Source: JBEIJQ01 sp040380145
Lineage (GTDB): Bacteria; Bacteroidota; Bacteroidia; Chitinophagales; Saprospiraceae
Length of the DNA: 5,931 nucleotides
Direction of reading: 5' to 3'
Assembly (NCBI GenBank): GCA_040380145.1
Contig: JBEIJQ010000175.1
Coordinates: 1-5,931 of the forward strand
Position 1 is the first letter of the stretch; each line of letters opens with the position of its first letter. The notes below the pieces were generated by a model. That model saw only the letters and a program-made list of their open reading frames with translations. It was not told the origin of the DNA and did no database searches. Both the position numbers and the translations under genes were made by a program. Shown here piece after piece: positions 5,441 to 5,931 of this stretch.

Positions 5441-5931
5441 TTGTCATTTTCCGACCTCAAGCTCACCCGACAATTTCTCGACGCCGTTGCCGAGGCCGGG
5501 TACGAGAAACCCACGCCCATCCAAGAAAGGGCCATTCCCGCTGTTTTGTCGGGGCAACATGTGCTGGGGATCGCTCAGACGGGCACGGGCAAAACAGCTG
5601 CGTACCTGCTGCCTACCCTCCAGTTGCTTAAATTCCACCAAGACACCGGCGTGCGCGCGCTGGTGCTGGCTCCTGTCAAAGAGCTGGTGGTACAGATCGC
5701 CGAACACGCCCAGATGCTGGCCAAGCACACGGACCTGCAGATAGCGGCCCTGTACGGCGGTGTGGGCGTCACCAACCAGAAAAAACGCCTTGCCCAAGGC
5801 ATTGACCTGGTGGTGAGCACGCCGAAACGCTTGTTCGAACTCTACGAATCGGGTGCTCTTCCCCTCGCCTTCATCAAGATTTTCGTGCTGGACGAAGCCG
5901 ACCGGATGATGGACATGGGTTTTGTGCCCCA
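5441..5931 (+). CDS. DEAD-box RNA helicase, N-terminal part (cut by window end)
   Basis: The first 163 codons of an ATP-dependent RNA helicase that remodels RNA duplexes in the cytosol (ribosome assembly, mRNA turnover or cold adaptation). Motifs in order: Q motif, with Phe3 and GYEKPTPIQ (20-28); Walker A motif I AQTGTGKT (45-52); motif Ia APVKELVVQI (77-86); the GG of YGGVG (105-109); motif Ib STPKR (126-130); and motif II VLDEADRMMDMGF (149-161). Two deviations stand out: PTRELA in motif Ia is PVKELV, and TPGR in motif Ib is TPKR. There is no in-frame ATG after the surE stop. TTG at 5441 gives M-S-F-S-D-L-K-L, the usual opening of this family, so a TTG start is proposed. RecA domain 2 (motifs IV-VI) and the C-terminal tail lie beyond the window, so the subgroup (RhlE, CsdA or another) cannot be decided. 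Confidence 0.9.
   Translation, partial: MSFSDLKLTRQFLDAVAEAGYEKPTPIQERAIPAVLSGQHVLGIAQTGTGKTAAYLLPTLQLLKFHQDTGVRALVLAPVKELVVQIAEHAQMLAKHTDLQIAALYGGVGVTNQKKRLAQGIDLVVSTPKRLFELYESGALPLAFIKIFVLDEADRMMDMGFVP

Noticed and set aside
5416..5631. A 71-codon frame starting with TTG just before the helicase
   Set aside because: It reads the helicase Q motif and Walker A region in the wrong frame. The correct frame carries all the DEAD-box motifs without interruption, so no frameshift needs to be invoked.
1..5931. Mobile element, defence system, CRISPR array or tRNA/rRNA gene
   Set aside because: No transposase or integrase motif, no spaced repeat array, no terminal inverted repeats and no tRNA cloverleaf were seen. 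Gene density and composition are uniform across the window.

Overview
The window reads as an ordinary chromosomal segment of a fairly GC-rich member of the Bacteroidota. The taxonomic hints are an Omp28-type lipoprotein, no Shine-Dalgarno-like sequence at any start, AT-rich gaps between GC-rich genes, and a SurE with the GMGH/GQGH-style loop I associate with that phylum. A Saprospiria-like lineage is possible, but the sequence does not settle it. All six supported genes lie on the + strand, and the coding density is high. I see no tRNA, rRNA, CRISPR array, insertion sequence, attachment site or origin.

Layout: (1) 20-1198 is an intact acetyl-CoA C-acetyltransferase (thiolase). A strong 16-bp hairpin at 1224-1265 closes it. 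(2) 1291-2127, 2134-2931 and 2936-3628 are separated by only 6 and 4 nt and look like one transcription unit. They encode an Omp28-like lipoprotein with a thioredoxin-type CxxC, an SpsF-like cytidylyltransferase and a secreted SIMPL/DUF541 protein. (3) A 114-nt AT-rich gap precedes 3743-4600, the N-terminal (thiamine diphosphate-binding) half of a split transketolase. It is followed 13 nt later by surE (4614-5399), a survival-type 5'/3'-nucleotidase. (4) A short hairpin overlaps the surE stop. From a probable TTG start at 5441, the N-terminal part of a DEAD-box RNA helicase runs off the window end.

Functionally this is mostly housekeeping: acetyl-CoA/acetoacetyl-CoA metabolism, nucleotide salvage or stress, RNA remodelling and envelope proteins. 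The less ordinary part is an SpsF-like nucleotidyltransferase close to an orphan transketolase N-half whose usual cofactor-site residues are changed. Together they hint at a specialised sugar pathway for surface glycans, but that is inference. I found no convincing new multi-gene system. The observations worth a second look are the divergent transketolase half, the mixed lipoprotein/SpsF/SIMPL operon, the helicase's divergent motifs Ia and Ib with a TTG start, and the intergenic hairpins and repeats.
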